In this document: piece by piece, positions 34,583-44,250 of the stretch
How positions within the stretch are numbered: position 1 is the stretch's first letter
Layout: each line of letters begins with the position of its first letter
Assembly: GCA_022796795.1 (NCBI GenBank)
Contig: JAAWJI010000013.1
Location: 1-64,000, forward strand
Reading direction: 5' to 3'
DNA length: 64,000 nucleotides
Source: Lachnospiraceae bacterium
GTDB taxonomy: Bacteria > Bacillota > Clostridia > Lachnospirales > Lachnospiraceae
Position numbers and translations under genes: made by a program
Notes under the pieces: generated by a model
Told to the model about the DNA's origin: nothing
Database searches by the model: none
The model's input: the letters and a program-made list of their open reading frames with translations, nothing else

Positions 34583-35617
34583 TCAAACAGTAATATCCAC
34601 AGATGGCATTGCCATGTCTGCTCCGCCTAGGTCCATTCCACCCAGATCCACAGACAGGGAAGCTCCTCCATCCAAGGATATGGCCCCGCTCTCTCTAAGG
34701 GTAACAGACGACCCCAAAGCCTCTGCGCCGGAGGGCAGAACCTCCCCGGCTGCTCCCATAGAAGCCGCAATGGATTCCGCTGTCTCTTTGGCGGAGGATT
34801 GGCCGTCTCTTGCCATCTCCTTCATGGCATACTGCCGTTCCTCCCGGCGGCGTTTCTTGCGCCTGCTCTTCAGCTCTTCCTTGATCTCTTTTTCCTTCTG
34901 CTCCTGAAGCTTTTCCCGGGCCCGCTTCTTCTGCCGCTCCAGCTGCTCTTCCTTACCCAACTGGCGTAGCTTCTTCTGGACCCGCTTGATAAGCTTTTCC
35001 ATGCGGCGGATTTGCTGGGCAAGCTTCTTGGCCTCGTCTCCGCTGCTAACCGCATAATTCATTTTCAGACTGGTCAGGGCCCGCATAGCCCGGGAGGACA
35101 CCTGCTGCACATCCATCCGGGTCTCCGCCCGGGAAAGCATGGCCGCCAGCTGTCCCACCGATTCCTCTCCTCCGGTGGACTTCATCTTAAAATTCCCCTT
35201 AGACTCCTGGGAAGAGGTAGCGATTCCCGCCAATTTCTCCAGAAAGCTTTGCTCCTGCTCCTCCTGTTGCTCCAAAAGCTTGCGCAGCTGTCCTGCCTGC
35301 TCTTCCTCTGAGCGCTTCTCCTCCTCCAAAAACCAGTCTGTCTCTGTTCCTTTGGATTCCTCTATCTCCCTGCCGGAACTGCCGGAAGCCCCTGGGGACC
35401 TGTAGCCCGGCGTATACTGCTCTGTTCTGTGAAATCTTCCTGCTCCGGAATCTGTGGCGCCCTGGGCAAAAAAGTCGGCTTCCTGTCCCGCACTTCCTTG
35501 CTGCTCCTGCAGTTTACCGGAGGCTTCTCCCGCCGCCGCGTACTTTTCCCGTTCCGCAACAGCCATATAGGCCTCCATGCCCCTGTTTCCAGTCCAGCTT
35601 CCCGCTGTAACTCTCAT
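34583..35617 (-). CDS. Charged coiled-coil protein of unknown function
   Basis: 344 residues with no recognised domain. The first about 100 residues are low-complexity and Gly/Ser/Glu-rich. Residues 105-140 are Glu/Gln-rich coiled coil. A middle segment (SVGQLAAMLSRAETRMDVQQVSSRAMRAL) is amphipathic helix. About 205-265 is a highly basic coiled coil (KKLRQLGKEEQLERQKKRAREKL), and the end is a Gly/Ser/Leu-rich tail with VDLGGMDLGGADM. There is no signal or membrane span. Clean ORF structure and no competing frame support a real gene; I cannot assign a function. It is flanked by DUF1540 and purL and probably transcribed alone. Confidence 0.7.
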   Translation of the reverse strand: MRVTAGSWTGNRGMEAYMAVAEREKYAAAGEASGKLQEQQGSAGQEADFFAQGATDSGAGRFHRTEQYTPGYRSPGASGSSGREIEESKGTETDWFLEEEKRSEEEQAGQLRKLLEQQEEQEQSFLEKLAGIATSSQESKGNFKMKSTGGEESVGQLAAMLSRAETRMDVQQVSSRAMRALTSLKMNYAVSSGDEAKKLAQQIRRMEKLIKRVQKKLRQLGKEEQLERQKKRAREKLQEQKEKEIKEELKSRRKKRRREERQYAMKEMARDGQSSAKETAESIAASMGAAGEVLPSGAEALGSSVTLRESGAISLDGGASLSVDLGGMDLGGADMAMPSVDITV

Positions 35618-35824
35618 AAGAATTCCCCCTTAGATAAAAAGTCCCCATCCCGGAGGGTCCTCACTTTATAGAATCCATTTCCATAAAGCGAAAAAGAACC
35701 TGTCTTGTTTGCCTGCTCATACCGTCATCCTGTCTCGAACAATTATATGGTATATATCGGCATGAATTCAGAAAACAAAACGCTTTTCCGCAAAGATTCC
35801 AACAAAATTTCAACCACAGCAGCT

Positions 35825-38800
35825 CTATCCAAAATAGGCCACGCCCGACTCAAAAATCTTCAGATTCTGCTCCCCATAAATGTTGACCGCCACTGCCTCA
35901 TCCCGGCGTTCCACATGGGCCATCTTGCCCAGCACCCGTCCGTCCGGGCTGGTTATGCCCTCAATGGCCGCATAGGAGCCGTTTACATTCCAGTATTCGT
36001 CCATGGTGGGATTCCCCTCCAGATCCACATACTGGGTAGCCACCTGTCCATTGACAAAAAGCTTCTCCAGCCACTCCATCCCAGCCACAAAGCGTCCCTC
36101 TCCGTGGGAGGCCGGCGTCACGTACACAGCGCCTGCCTGGGCCTGGGACAGCCAGGGCGATTTATTGCTTACCACCTTGGTGTAAACCATCTTGGACACA
36201 TGACGGTTGATGGTATTAAAGGTCAGGGTGGGGCTATCCTCTGTCTGGCCCGTAATCTTTCCATAAGGCACCAGGCCAAGCTTAATCAGAGCCTGAAAGC
36301 CATTGCAGATTCCTAAAGCCAGTCCATCCCGCTCATTCAGCAGCTTTTGCACAGCCTCCTTGATATGCTCATTCTGGAAGGCCGTGGCAAAAAACTTGGC
36401 CGATCCGTCCGGCTCGTCTCCGGCGGAAAAACCTCCCGGGAACATAATAATCTGCGCCTGCCCGATGCAGCGCTCAAACTCCTCCACGGACTCCCGGATA
36501 TCCTGGGCATTTAAATTGCGGAATACCCGCACCGTCACATCAGCCCCTGCCCTCTGAAAAGCGCGGGTGCTGTCATACTCACAGTTGCTGCCGGGAAATA
36601 CCGGGATAAACACCCGGGGCCTTGCCACCTTATGACGGCATACATAGACGGTTCCCTCATTGTAAACCGGGGTATCCAGTTTCTCTCCTCCCGGCACGGC
36701 AATGGTGGGGAATACCTTTTCCAGAGGCGCGCTCCAGGCCTCCAAAGCTTCTTCCGTGGATATCTGCATAGTTCCATAGGAAAATCCGCTTTTTGTCACC
36801 TCTCCCACCAGGGTATAGGTAATCTGAAGATTTCCCACCTGATCTGCCGGCACCTCCGCCACCAGATTTCCAAAGCCCGCCGTAAACAGATCTCTTGCAT
36901 CCACATGATGCTCAATCTTTACTCCAAGCTTATTTCCAAAGGCCATCTTACTTATGGCTGCGGCCAGGCCCTTTCCATCCAGGGCATAGGCTGACAGAAT
37001 CCGTCCGGCCTTCACATCCTCATAGAATTTCCCGTACTGCTCCCTGGCCTGCTCAAACAGAGGCAGATCATAGGAATCCCTGTCAATCCGCAAGAGCACC
37101 AGCTTATTTCCCGCCTGTTTCAACTCCGGAGTCCGGATATCCTGCTGCCGGCCAATATCCACTGCAAAGGACACCAGGGTGGGGGGCACGTCAATCTCAT
37201 TGAAGGTGCCGGACATGCTGTCTTTGCCTCCGATGGAGGGAAGCCCAAAGCCCAGCTGCGCCCGGTAAGCTCCCAAAAGGGCTGCAAAGGGCTGGCTCCA
37301 GCGATGGGGATCCTCTGTCATCCGGCGGAAATACTCCTGGAAGGTAAAGCGGATCTTCCTGTAGTCTCCGCCTCCCGCCACAATCCGTGCCACGGACTCC
37401 AGCACAGCGTAAATTGCTCCGTGATAGGGACTCCAGCTGGACAGATAGGGATCAAAACCGTAGCTCATCATGGTCACCGTATCCGTCTTTCCCTCCAGCA
37501 CCGGAAGCTTGGCCACCATGGACTGAGTCTCTGTCAGCTGATATTTTCCGCCGTAGGGCATCAATACGCTTCCAGCGCCGATGGAGCTGTCAAACATTTC
37601 CACCAGCCCCTTCTGGGAGCACACGTTGAGATCTTTCAGGGTATCCAGCCATTTCTGCCGGACATCCCCCACCTCTTCCCGCACAAAATATTTCTCCTTT
37701 TCATCTGGGAGATCCACGGCCACAGCCGTCTCCTGGTGAGCTCCGTTGGTATCCAGGAAAGCCCGGGAAATATTAACAATCTCCTTTCCTCTCCACACCA
37801 GCACCAATCGGGGATTCTCCGTCACCTGAGCCACCTGAACGGCTTCCAGATTTTCCTCCCCCGCATAGCGGAGAAACTCCTGTACATTCCCGGGATCCAC
37901 CACCACGGCCATGCGCTCCTGAGACTCAGAAATAGCCAGCTCTGTGCCGTCCAGACCTGCATATTTCTTGGGAACCAGGTCCAGATCCACCCGCAGGCCG
38001 TCCGCCAGCTCTCCAATGGCTACAGAAACGCCGCCTGCGCCAAAATCGTTGCACTTCTTAATCAGACGGCTCACCTCCGGACGGCGAAACAGGCGCTGAA
38101 TCTTCCGCTCAGTAGGAGCATTTCCCTTCTGCACCTCCGCGCCGCAGGTCTCTATGGACGCCTCGGTGTGAACCTTGGAGGAGCCTGTAGCTCCGCCGCA
38201 GCCGTCCCGGCCTGTCCGTCCGCCCAGGAGGATAATCACATCTCCCGGATCTGACGTCTCACGGATCACATCCTTCCGGGGCGCGGCTCCCATAACCGCC
38301 CCGATCTCCATGCGCTTGGCCACATAATCCGGATGATAGATTTCCTTTACATATCCGGTAGCCAAACCGATCTGGTTTCCGTAGGAGCTGTAGCCGCTGG
38401 CCGCCCCCCGCACCAGCTTCTTCTGGGGAAGCTTTCCCTTCAGGGTATCCTTCACTGACACGGTGGGATCCGCCGCCCCTGTTACGCGCATGGCCTGGTA
38501 CACATAGGTACGGCCGGACAGAGGATCCCGGATAGCTCCGCCCAGGCAGGTGGCGGCCCCTCCAAAGGGCTCGATCTCCGTGGGATGATTGTGGGTTTCA
38601 TTCTTAAAGTTTACCAGCCACTCCTCTGTCTTCCCGTCGATCTCCACCGGAACCACAATGGAGCAGGCATTGATTTCCTCTGACTCCTCCTGATCGGTAA
38701 GCTTTCCCTCTGCCTTTAGCTTGCGCATGGCCATCAAGGCCAGATCCATCAGGCAGACAAATTTATCCTTCCGTCCATGGAAAATCGCTTCCCGGTCCTT

Positions 38801-39574
38801 CAGATATTCCCGGTAGGTCTCTTCCATAGGCGCCCGGTAATAGCCCTCTCCAAAGGTTACCTCCTTAAGCTCTGTAGAGAAGGTGGTATGGCGGCAGTGA
38901 TCAGACCAGTAGGTATCCAGCACACGGATTTCCGTCATAGAGGGATCCCGCTTCTCTTCCCCGGAAAAATAATGCTGAATATGCAGAAAATCCTGAAAGG
39001 TCATAGCCAGATTCAGGGAATCATAGAGAGCCTTTAGATCCTGCTCCGGCATCTCTGAGAAGCCGTCAAGAATCTTCACATCCTCTGGCTCCTCAAAGAT
39101 TGTCACCAGAGTCTCCGGTTTTTCCATACCTGTCTCCCGGGAATCCACCGGGTTAATGCAGAAGCTCTTGATGGCTCCAAACTCTTCCTCGCTGATGCAC
39201 CCGCTGATCACATAGGTGGTGGCGGAACGGATCACCGGCTCCTCGTCCTCCTTCAAGAATTTCACACACTGTTCCGCAGAATCCGCTCTCTGGTCAAACT
39301 GCCCGGGCAGATATTCCACACTGAAAATACGGGAGTCCAGGGTTACCGCAAACTGCTCCTCGTACAGCATGTCCACCGGCGGTTCTGAAAAAACAGTCCT
39401 GCAGGCCCGCTGGAACACCTCTTCCGAAAGGTTCTCCACATCATACCGGATCAGCACCCGTACATTAGTCACTCCCTGTATTCCCAGATAGCTTCTAATC
39501 TCCTCCTGCAGCTCCTTGGCCTTTACTGCAAAGGGCTCCTTCTTTTCCACAAAAATGCGTCTTACATTACCCAT
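35825..39574 (-). CDS. purL: Phosphoribosylformylglycinamidine synthase, single-chain
   Basis: 1249 residues. It converts FGAR, glutamine and ATP to FGAM in purine synthesis (step 4). The order is an N-terminal PurS-like part (about 1-150), a linker, two AIRS-type halves (VLDTYWSDHCRHTTFSTEL at about 225; GAGGVSVAIGELADGLRVDLD and GGKDSMSGTFNEIDVPPTL in the second half) and a C-terminal class I glutaminase (from about 985). The glutaminase carries FPGGFSAGDEPDG, nucleophile Cys in GICNGFQ and HGEGRF. This is the clostridial/Bacteroidetes single-chain form, about 50 residues shorter than the E. coli enzyme. No pur neighbours are present and no purine riboswitch is visible upstream. Confidence 0.98.
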   Translation of the reverse strand: MGNVRRIFVEKKEPFAVKAKELQEEIRSYLGIQGVTNVRVLIRYDVENLSEEVFQRACRTVFSEPPVDMLYEEQFAVTLDSRIFSVEYLPGQFDQRADSAEQCVKFLKEDEEPVIRSATTYVISGCISEEEFGAIKSFCINPVDSRETGMEKPETLVTIFEEPEDVKILDGFSEMPEQDLKALYDSLNLAMTFQDFLHIQHYFSGEEKRDPSMTEIRVLDTYWSDHCRHTTFSTELKEVTFGEGYYRAPMEETYREYLKDREAIFHGRKDKFVCLMDLALMAMRKLKAEGKLTDQEESEEINACSIVVPVEIDGKTEEWLVNFKNETHNHPTEIEPFGGAATCLGGAIRDPLSGRTYVYQAMRVTGAADPTVSVKDTLKGKLPQKKLVRGAASGYSSYGNQIGLATGYVKEIYHPDYVAKRMEIGAVMGAAPRKDVIRETSDPGDVIILLGGRTGRDGCGGATGSSKVHTEASIETCGAEVQKGNAPTERKIQRLFRRPEVSRLIKKCNDFGAGGVSVAIGELADGLRVDLDLVPKKYAGLDGTELAISESQERMAVVVDPGNVQEFLRYAGEENLEAVQVAQVTENPRLVLVWRGKEIVNISRAFLDTNGAHQETAVAVDLPDEKEKYFVREEVGDVRQKWLDTLKDLNVCSQKGLVEMFDSSIGAGSVLMPYGGKYQLTETQSMVAKLPVLEGKTDTVTMMSYGFDPYLSSWSPYHGAIYAVLESVARIVAGGGDYRKIRFTFQEYFRRMTEDPHRWSQPFAALLGAYRAQLGFGLPSIGGKDSMSGTFNEIDVPPTLVSFAVDIGRQQDIRTPELKQAGNKLVLLRIDRDSYDLPLFEQAREQYGKFYEDVKAGRILSAYALDGKGLAAAISKMAFGNKLGVKIEHHVDARDLFTAGFGNLVAEVPADQVGNLQITYTLVGEVTKSGFSYGTMQISTEEALEAWSAPLEKVFPTIAVPGGEKLDTPVYNEGTVYVCRHKVARPRVFIPVFPGSNCEYDSTRAFQRAGADVTVRVFRNLNAQDIRESVEEFERCIGQAQIIMFPGGFSAGDEPDGSAKFFATAFQNEHIKEAVQKLLNERDGLALGICNGFQALIKLGLVPYGKITGQTEDSPTLTFNTINRHVSKMVYTKVVSNKSPWLSQAQAGAVYVTPASHGEGRFVAGMEWLEKLFVNGQVATQYVDLEGNPTMDEYWNVNGSYAAIEGITSPDGRVLGKMAHVERRDEAVAVNIYGEQNLKIFESGVAYFG

Positions 39575-39765
39575 ATCTGTCCTCCGTAAATTCTATTTCT
39601 GTTGCGCCATAAATCTTTAGACCCATTATACTAGGAAAAGCCATAGGTGTAAAGCATGGATCGCTGCTCTTCTCATCCTCCGCGCCAATCTCCAGGAAGG
39701 CTTCTTTATCGGAATTCTTCAAAAAGCAGCCTTCCCCTTCGTGGACAAGGGGACAGAGAAGTCCT

Positions 39766-42306
39766 TTACACATCAGGCGGCTCCCAAAATCTTCGCAGCA
39801 GCTCTCCCGCCTCCTCCATCCGGCAGATCTCATGCTCTTCCCATTCTCTGGGAAACAGCCGCTGGTAGGAGCTCTGGGCAAAGCGCTCATCCAGCAAAAG
39901 AATCACGCCCCGGTCCTCCTGAGTACGGATTACCCTTCCTGCGGCCTGCAAAACCTTGTTCATGCCCGGATATTGGTAGGCATAGGCAAAGCCGTCCATG
40001 CCCCGCTCCTCATAGAACCGGCGCAAAAGCTCCCGCTCCCGGCAGATCTGGGGAAGCCCGGGCCCCACAATAATGCTGCCGATAAGAGCTTCATGTTTCA
40101 AGTCAATTCCTTCCGAAAAAACGCCTCCCATAATACAAAAACCCAGGATCCCTTCCTCTGGATCCGTCTTCTCAAACTGGCAAAGAAATTCTTCCCGTTC
40201 CTGCTCGCTCATGCCCGCCTGCTGTATGAGGCAGCGGACCGGACCGCCGGCATAGCGCTGTTGGTAAATCTCCTGCACCTCCTGCATCATCTTATAGGAG
40301 GGAAAGAACACCAGATAATTTCCTCTCCGGCTCTGTACGGTCTTGCTGATATAGGCGGCAATCCGCTCATATTCCCGGACTCCCCGCCTGGCATAGCGGC
40401 TGCTCACATCCCTGCCCACCAGCAGCAGGCGCTTCTTCACGGAAAAGGGAGAGTGGGCGTAGATGGCATAGTCATCCTCGGCCCCCAGAAGATGCTTATA
40501 ATAGGGCATAGGCAGTAGAGTAGCGGAGAAAAACACGGCGCTGTTCCCTTTGTCCGTACATTCCCTTAAAGCCCGGGCAGTTTCCACACAGTACAGCCGC
40601 AGCTTAAATCGTCCGTCTTCCTGAAGCTCCGTGTAGGTCAGATAATCCTCCTGGGGCCGCTCCTGCATATTCAGAAAATGGCGCACCTGCAGGTACAGCT
40701 CTGAAACTGCCTGGGACAGCTCCGGCTCCATGGCCTCCTCCTGCATTTTTTCCAATTCCGCCATAAGATCCAGCAAAGTTAGCACAAATACCCGGATATC
40801 CTCCTGAATCTCACATGCTTCGCTCTCCCGCTTTCGCTGCAGCAGATATTTATTGCACCGCTCAAGCTTTCTCTCGATCTTTGTCCATCTTCCCTTTACC
40901 TGCCGCTTTAGCGCCAGAAAATCCTCCTTATACAAGGTGGCGCTGTACATCTCCCGGCCCCGCTCCACCAGATTGTGGGCCTCGTCCACAAGGAAGAGGT
41001 ACTCCCCCTTTACTCCCTCGGAAAAGAAGCGCTTCAGGCGCACATTAGGGTCAAACACATAATTGTAGTCGCAGATCACCGCGTCTGCCCAGGTGGACAG
41101 ATCCAGGCTCATCTCAAAGGGACAGACCTGATACTGCCTGGCCTGCCACTCAATGATCTCCCGGCTCCAGTCATCTGCGTCGCTGGTCAAGAGATTGTAC
41201 ACCGCCTCGTTGACCCGGTCGTAGTGGCCCCTGGCATAGGGACAGTGATCCGGGTCACACTCCATAGTCTCACAGATACACAGCTTTTCCTTGGCCGTCA
41301 ACACCACAGTCTTAAGTTTCAGGCCTTGCTGACGCAGCAGAGCGAAGGCTTCACTGGCCACAGTGCGGGTAATGGTTTTTGCCGTCAGATAAAAGATCTT
41401 GTCTCCCAACCCCATTCCCAGAGCCTTGACCGCCGGAAACACCGCCGACATGGTCTTCCCCACTCCCGTAGGCGCCTGGATGAAGAGACGGCGCTGTCTC
41501 TGAATGGCCCGATATACATTGGCTGTCAGGTCTTTTTGTCCCTCCCGGTAGACAAAGGGAAACTGAATGGGCTCTATGGACCTGCGCCGCTTCTCCTGCC
41601 ATTCACACTGGAAAACCGCCCACTTTTCGTATTCCTTCATGAGATTATCAAACCACTGCTCCAGCTCCCGCACATCCATCTGCTCCCGGAAATACCGCTT
41701 TTCCTCTGTCTCCAGATTACAGTAGGTCATCTGAATTCCAATGGTCTCCAGGCCCTGCTTGACCGCATACATCCAAGCATAGCACATGGCCTGGGCCCGG
41801 TGCACCAAAACCGCCTGCTCCAGATAGCGCAGATCCCGATAAACCCCCTTGATCTCGTCCACATAGATCAGGCCGTCCTCCGTAAAAATCCCGTCCGCCC
41901 GTCCCTCCACCAGACAGTCAAAGTCTCCCATGGGAACCACCAGCTTAAGAGGCACCTCCGCCTGATAGAGGGAGCCCATCTGCCGCTGAATCTTCCGGTG
42001 TATCCGGCTCCCGGCCTGCATGGCATCCTTATCTGCCCGGCTCCCTCTGCGCTGATCCAAATCCCCGGAGCGCAAAATAAACTCCACCAGGGCCCGCACG
42101 GAAATACGGATTTGCCTGCGGATCTCCTGGCCCTGCACATTTCCAATCCCGGCAGCATCCTCTTTCCTCTTTGCCGCCTCTGCCTTTGCATGCTTTTCTG
42201 TATCTGGCTTTTCCACCGCCTGGAGAACCATTTCCTTTTTTATATTCGGCTTTCCCACCGCCCCTGGTTTAGACAGGGAAAGCTCTACTTTATTTTCTTT
42301 CTTCAT
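39766..42306 (-). CDS. RecB-like nuclease fused to XPD/DinG-type DNA helicase
   Basis: About 846 residues from the ATG at 42306. The N-terminal part (about 65-235) has a PD-(D/E)XK nuclease core: GRADGIF, VDEIKG (E-x-K at 151-153) and QAMCYAW. The helicase follows: Walker A APTGVGKT (278-285), four cysteines of an XPD-like Fe-S cluster (KLCICETMECDPDHCPY), FLVDEAHNL as motif II and a late QAAGRVIRTQEDRG motif VI. The enzyme should unwind DNA 5'-3' and may cleave it during repair or recombination. Similar fusions occur widely in clostridia. It lies downstream of a short gap and probably forms a single-gene transcript. Confidence 0.9.
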   Translation of the reverse strand: MKKENKVELSLSKPGAVGKPNIKKEMVLQAVEKPDTEKHAKAEAAKRKEDAAGIGNVQGQEIRRQIRISVRALVEFILRSGDLDQRRGSRADKDAMQAGSRIHRKIQRQMGSLYQAEVPLKLVVPMGDFDCLVEGRADGIFTEDGLIYVDEIKGVYRDLRYLEQAVLVHRAQAMCYAWMYAVKQGLETIGIQMTYCNLETEEKRYFREQMDVRELEQWFDNLMKEYEKWAVFQCEWQEKRRRSIEPIQFPFVYREGQKDLTANVYRAIQRQRRLFIQAPTGVGKTMSAVFPAVKALGMGLGDKIFYLTAKTITRTVASEAFALLRQQGLKLKTVVLTAKEKLCICETMECDPDHCPYARGHYDRVNEAVYNLLTSDADDWSREIIEWQARQYQVCPFEMSLDLSTWADAVICDYNYVFDPNVRLKRFFSEGVKGEYLFLVDEAHNLVERGREMYSATLYKEDFLALKRQVKGRWTKIERKLERCNKYLLQRKRESEACEIQEDIRVFVLTLLDLMAELEKMQEEAMEPELSQAVSELYLQVRHFLNMQERPQEDYLTYTELQEDGRFKLRLYCVETARALRECTDKGNSAVFFSATLLPMPYYKHLLGAEDDYAIYAHSPFSVKKRLLLVGRDVSSRYARRGVREYERIAAYISKTVQSRRGNYLVFFPSYKMMQEVQEIYQQRYAGGPVRCLIQQAGMSEQEREEFLCQFEKTDPEEGILGFCIMGGVFSEGIDLKHEALIGSIIVGPGLPQICRERELLRRFYEERGMDGFAYAYQYPGMNKVLQAAGRVIRTQEDRGVILLLDERFAQSSYQRLFPREWEEHEICRMEEAGELLRRFWEPPDV

Positions 42307-42453
42307 AGCTTCCATTGTAGCAAAAAAACAGGGATCCCGCCATAAAAATAACCGCACAAAAATATCTGTGCCCTGGTCAGCAAAAGTATTTGCGTAACCG
42401 ACATGGTGCGGTATATAATCAATAGCAGTTTATGGAAAGGATCTTTAGGAATT

Positions 42454-43392
42454 ATGACTCTACTGATTATAGAAAAAACAGTTGAAATGCTCCTTCTGAT
42501 TTGTATGGGGATACTTGTATACAAAATCGGCATCCTGGACGACCACACCGCATCCAGGCTTTCCCCTCTTCTGCTGACCCTTGTCCAGCCCCTGGTAATT
42601 ATCACCTCCTATCAGAAGGAGTTTCAAATTCAGCTGCTTTACGGACTGCTGCTTACCCTGCTTGCCTCTGCCCTCAGCTATCTTATCACCATTACTGCCA
42701 GTCATTTTATCCTAGCTGGCAGGCAGCCGGACCGCACCATCGAAAAGCTTATGGCAGTCTATTCCAACTGCGGTTTTTTCAGCCTTCCCCTCATTGACTC
42801 CATTCTGGGCTCTGACGGCGTATTTTACCTCACCATGTACATAACCATGTTCAATCTCCTGTTTTGGACTCACGGCGTCTCTCTCATCACCGGCTCAGAG
42901 GAACGCTTATGCTGGAAAGCGATCCTGCGGAAAAATCTGTCTCCTGTGAATATTTCCATTTTTATCGGAATCCTGTTTTTTGTGTGCCACATCCGCCTGC
43001 CGGAGGTACTTCTGTCTCCCTTCCAGATGGTGGCTAGTATGAACACTCCCCTGGCCATGCTCATCGCCGGTGTAAATCTGGCCAAGAGCGGGATCCTGAA
43101 CTGCTTTACCAAGAAGCGAATCTACCTGATCTGCCTCCTGCGCCTGCTGCTATTTCCGGCGGCCACCATTCTGATCCTCCTGGGGCTTAACAGCATCGTT
43201 AACCTTAGTTTTCCCGTTTCCTATACGGTTTTCATGGCTTCCGCTGCCCCCTCCGGTGCCAGCACCATTATGCTGGCGGATAAGTATAACAAGAATGCGG
43301 CCTATGCCACCCAGATTTTTGTGGCTACCACGGTGCTCTGTTCTGTTTCCATTCCCATCCTTTCTGCACTGGCCGTATCAGTGCTGCAGTAG
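42454..43392 (+). CDS. AEC (auxin efflux carrier-like) family transporter
   Basis: 312 residues from the ATG at 42454 (AGGA 4-5 bases before; the longer reading from 42403 adds an unlikely leader). About ten hydrophobic spans, with the half-repeats characteristic of the AEC/PIN fold, including LMAVYSNCGFFSLPLIDSI and the C-terminal MASAAPSGASTIMLADKYNKN. Bacterial members carry malate, malonate or other small organic acids. The substrate is undetermined. The gene is alone on the plus strand, divergent from the nuclease-helicase. Confidence 0.92.
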   Translation: MTLLIIEKTVEMLLLICMGILVYKIGILDDHTASRLSPLLLTLVQPLVIITSYQKEFQIQLLYGLLLTLLASALSYLITITASHFILAGRQPDRTIEKLMAVYSNCGFFSLPLIDSILGSDGVFYLTMYITMFNLLFWTHGVSLITGSEERLCWKAILRKNLSPVNISIFIGILFFVCHIRLPEVLLSPFQMVASMNTPLAMLIAGVNLAKSGILNCFTKKRIYLICLLRLLLFPAATILILLGLNSIVNLSFPVSYTVFMASAAPSGASTIMLADKYNKNAAYATQIFVATTVLCSVSIPILSALAVSVLQ

Positions 43393-43456
43393 TCTTGCAG
43401 CAGTGCCTGTACCCCTTTACTTTATCTGACGTTCTAAAAGGAAAGAGCCTTTGGAA

Positions 43457-44218
43457 CTATGAGAACTCCAGCATATAAGGCCGGTAGCGCATAGCCAGCA
43501 GCTGTCTCTGAAGCTTCGGGTTAATCCTGGCCTCCACCGCAATGCTCTTGTGAAAGGTCTTCCATAGCTCCTGAATCTTCTGCTCTTTTTCCGAGACCTG
43601 CAAAAGCTGGTCCTCTATCAGGTTTTTGTCCTCCGTGAGAATCCATCCCACATTTCCTCGGTGAATAGCCACAAGCCCGCGGCCCACATCGTGAATCATC
43701 CAGTTTTCATGGCGCAGCCGGTCCGCAAAATAGGGGGCCAGAAAGGGCAGCACCTGATGTTCCGGCCTTACCTTTGCATAGAGAACACCGCTTAAAAGCT
43801 GGGTAAAGCGGACAAACCCCATAAGCTTGTGAGCCTCATGCCAGGTCTTCTGGCTTAGCTCCATAACTGTGGCCACCGGATCATAGGTGAGACAGTCAAT
43901 GACCTGGCTTCCCCGTTCCAGAGAAAGTCCCAGCACCACCATGCGGTACAAGGCATCTGCTTTTCTGGGATCCTGACAGGCCGAAGCCTGACAAAAATGC
44001 TCCACCGCCTCCTCTCCCAGACGCTGCCGAAGGGTGCGCAGAACCTTCTCTGCTTTCTCCTCATCCGGCTTCACAGGCCGATACTGGCAAAACAGCTCCA
44101 GGGTATCCTCCTGATCCAGCTCCAGACGCACATTCCCGTGGCCAAGGCGGCTGTCCCAGGCCTCATAAATCCCTGTGAGTATCCCGTCCAGGGAATCCTC
44201 GCATACAAAAACCGTCAT
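43457..44218 (-). CDS. TIGR03915-family probable DNA metabolism protein
   Basis: 253 residues, start MTVFVCEDSLDGILTGIYEAW, typical of the TIGR03915 (SAM/PSP1-type nomenclature varies) family. It is always found beside the radical SAM protein TIGR03916. Here it lies 32 bp after that gene, which supports a shared task. The domain DUF4130 spans most of the length, with conserved DRLRHENWMIHDVGRGLVAIHR near residues 160-185. The pair is proposed to repair or modify DNA; the chemistry is not established. Confidence 0.87.
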   Translation of the reverse strand: MTVFVCEDSLDGILTGIYEAWDSRLGHGNVRLELDQEDTLELFCQYRPVKPDEEKAEKVLRTLRQRLGEEAVEHFCQASACQDPRKADALYRMVVLGLSLERGSQVIDCLTYDPVATVMELSQKTWHEAHKLMGFVRFTQLLSGVLYAKVRPEHQVLPFLAPYFADRLRHENWMIHDVGRGLVAIHRGNVGWILTEDKNLIEDQLLQVSEKEQKIQELWKTFHKSIAVEARINPKLQRQLLAMRYRPYMLEFS

Positions 44219-44250
44219 TCCTTTTCCCCTTTCCCTTCAAGCTGTCCCTC

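Noticed and set aside
39567-39890. 107-aa minus-strand ORF between purL and the helicase
   Set aside because: It overlaps the helicase end in another frame and has no family features.
40975-42345. 456-aa plus-strand ORF opposite the nuclease-helicase
   Set aside because: It is a shadow of a well-supported gene with all motifs.
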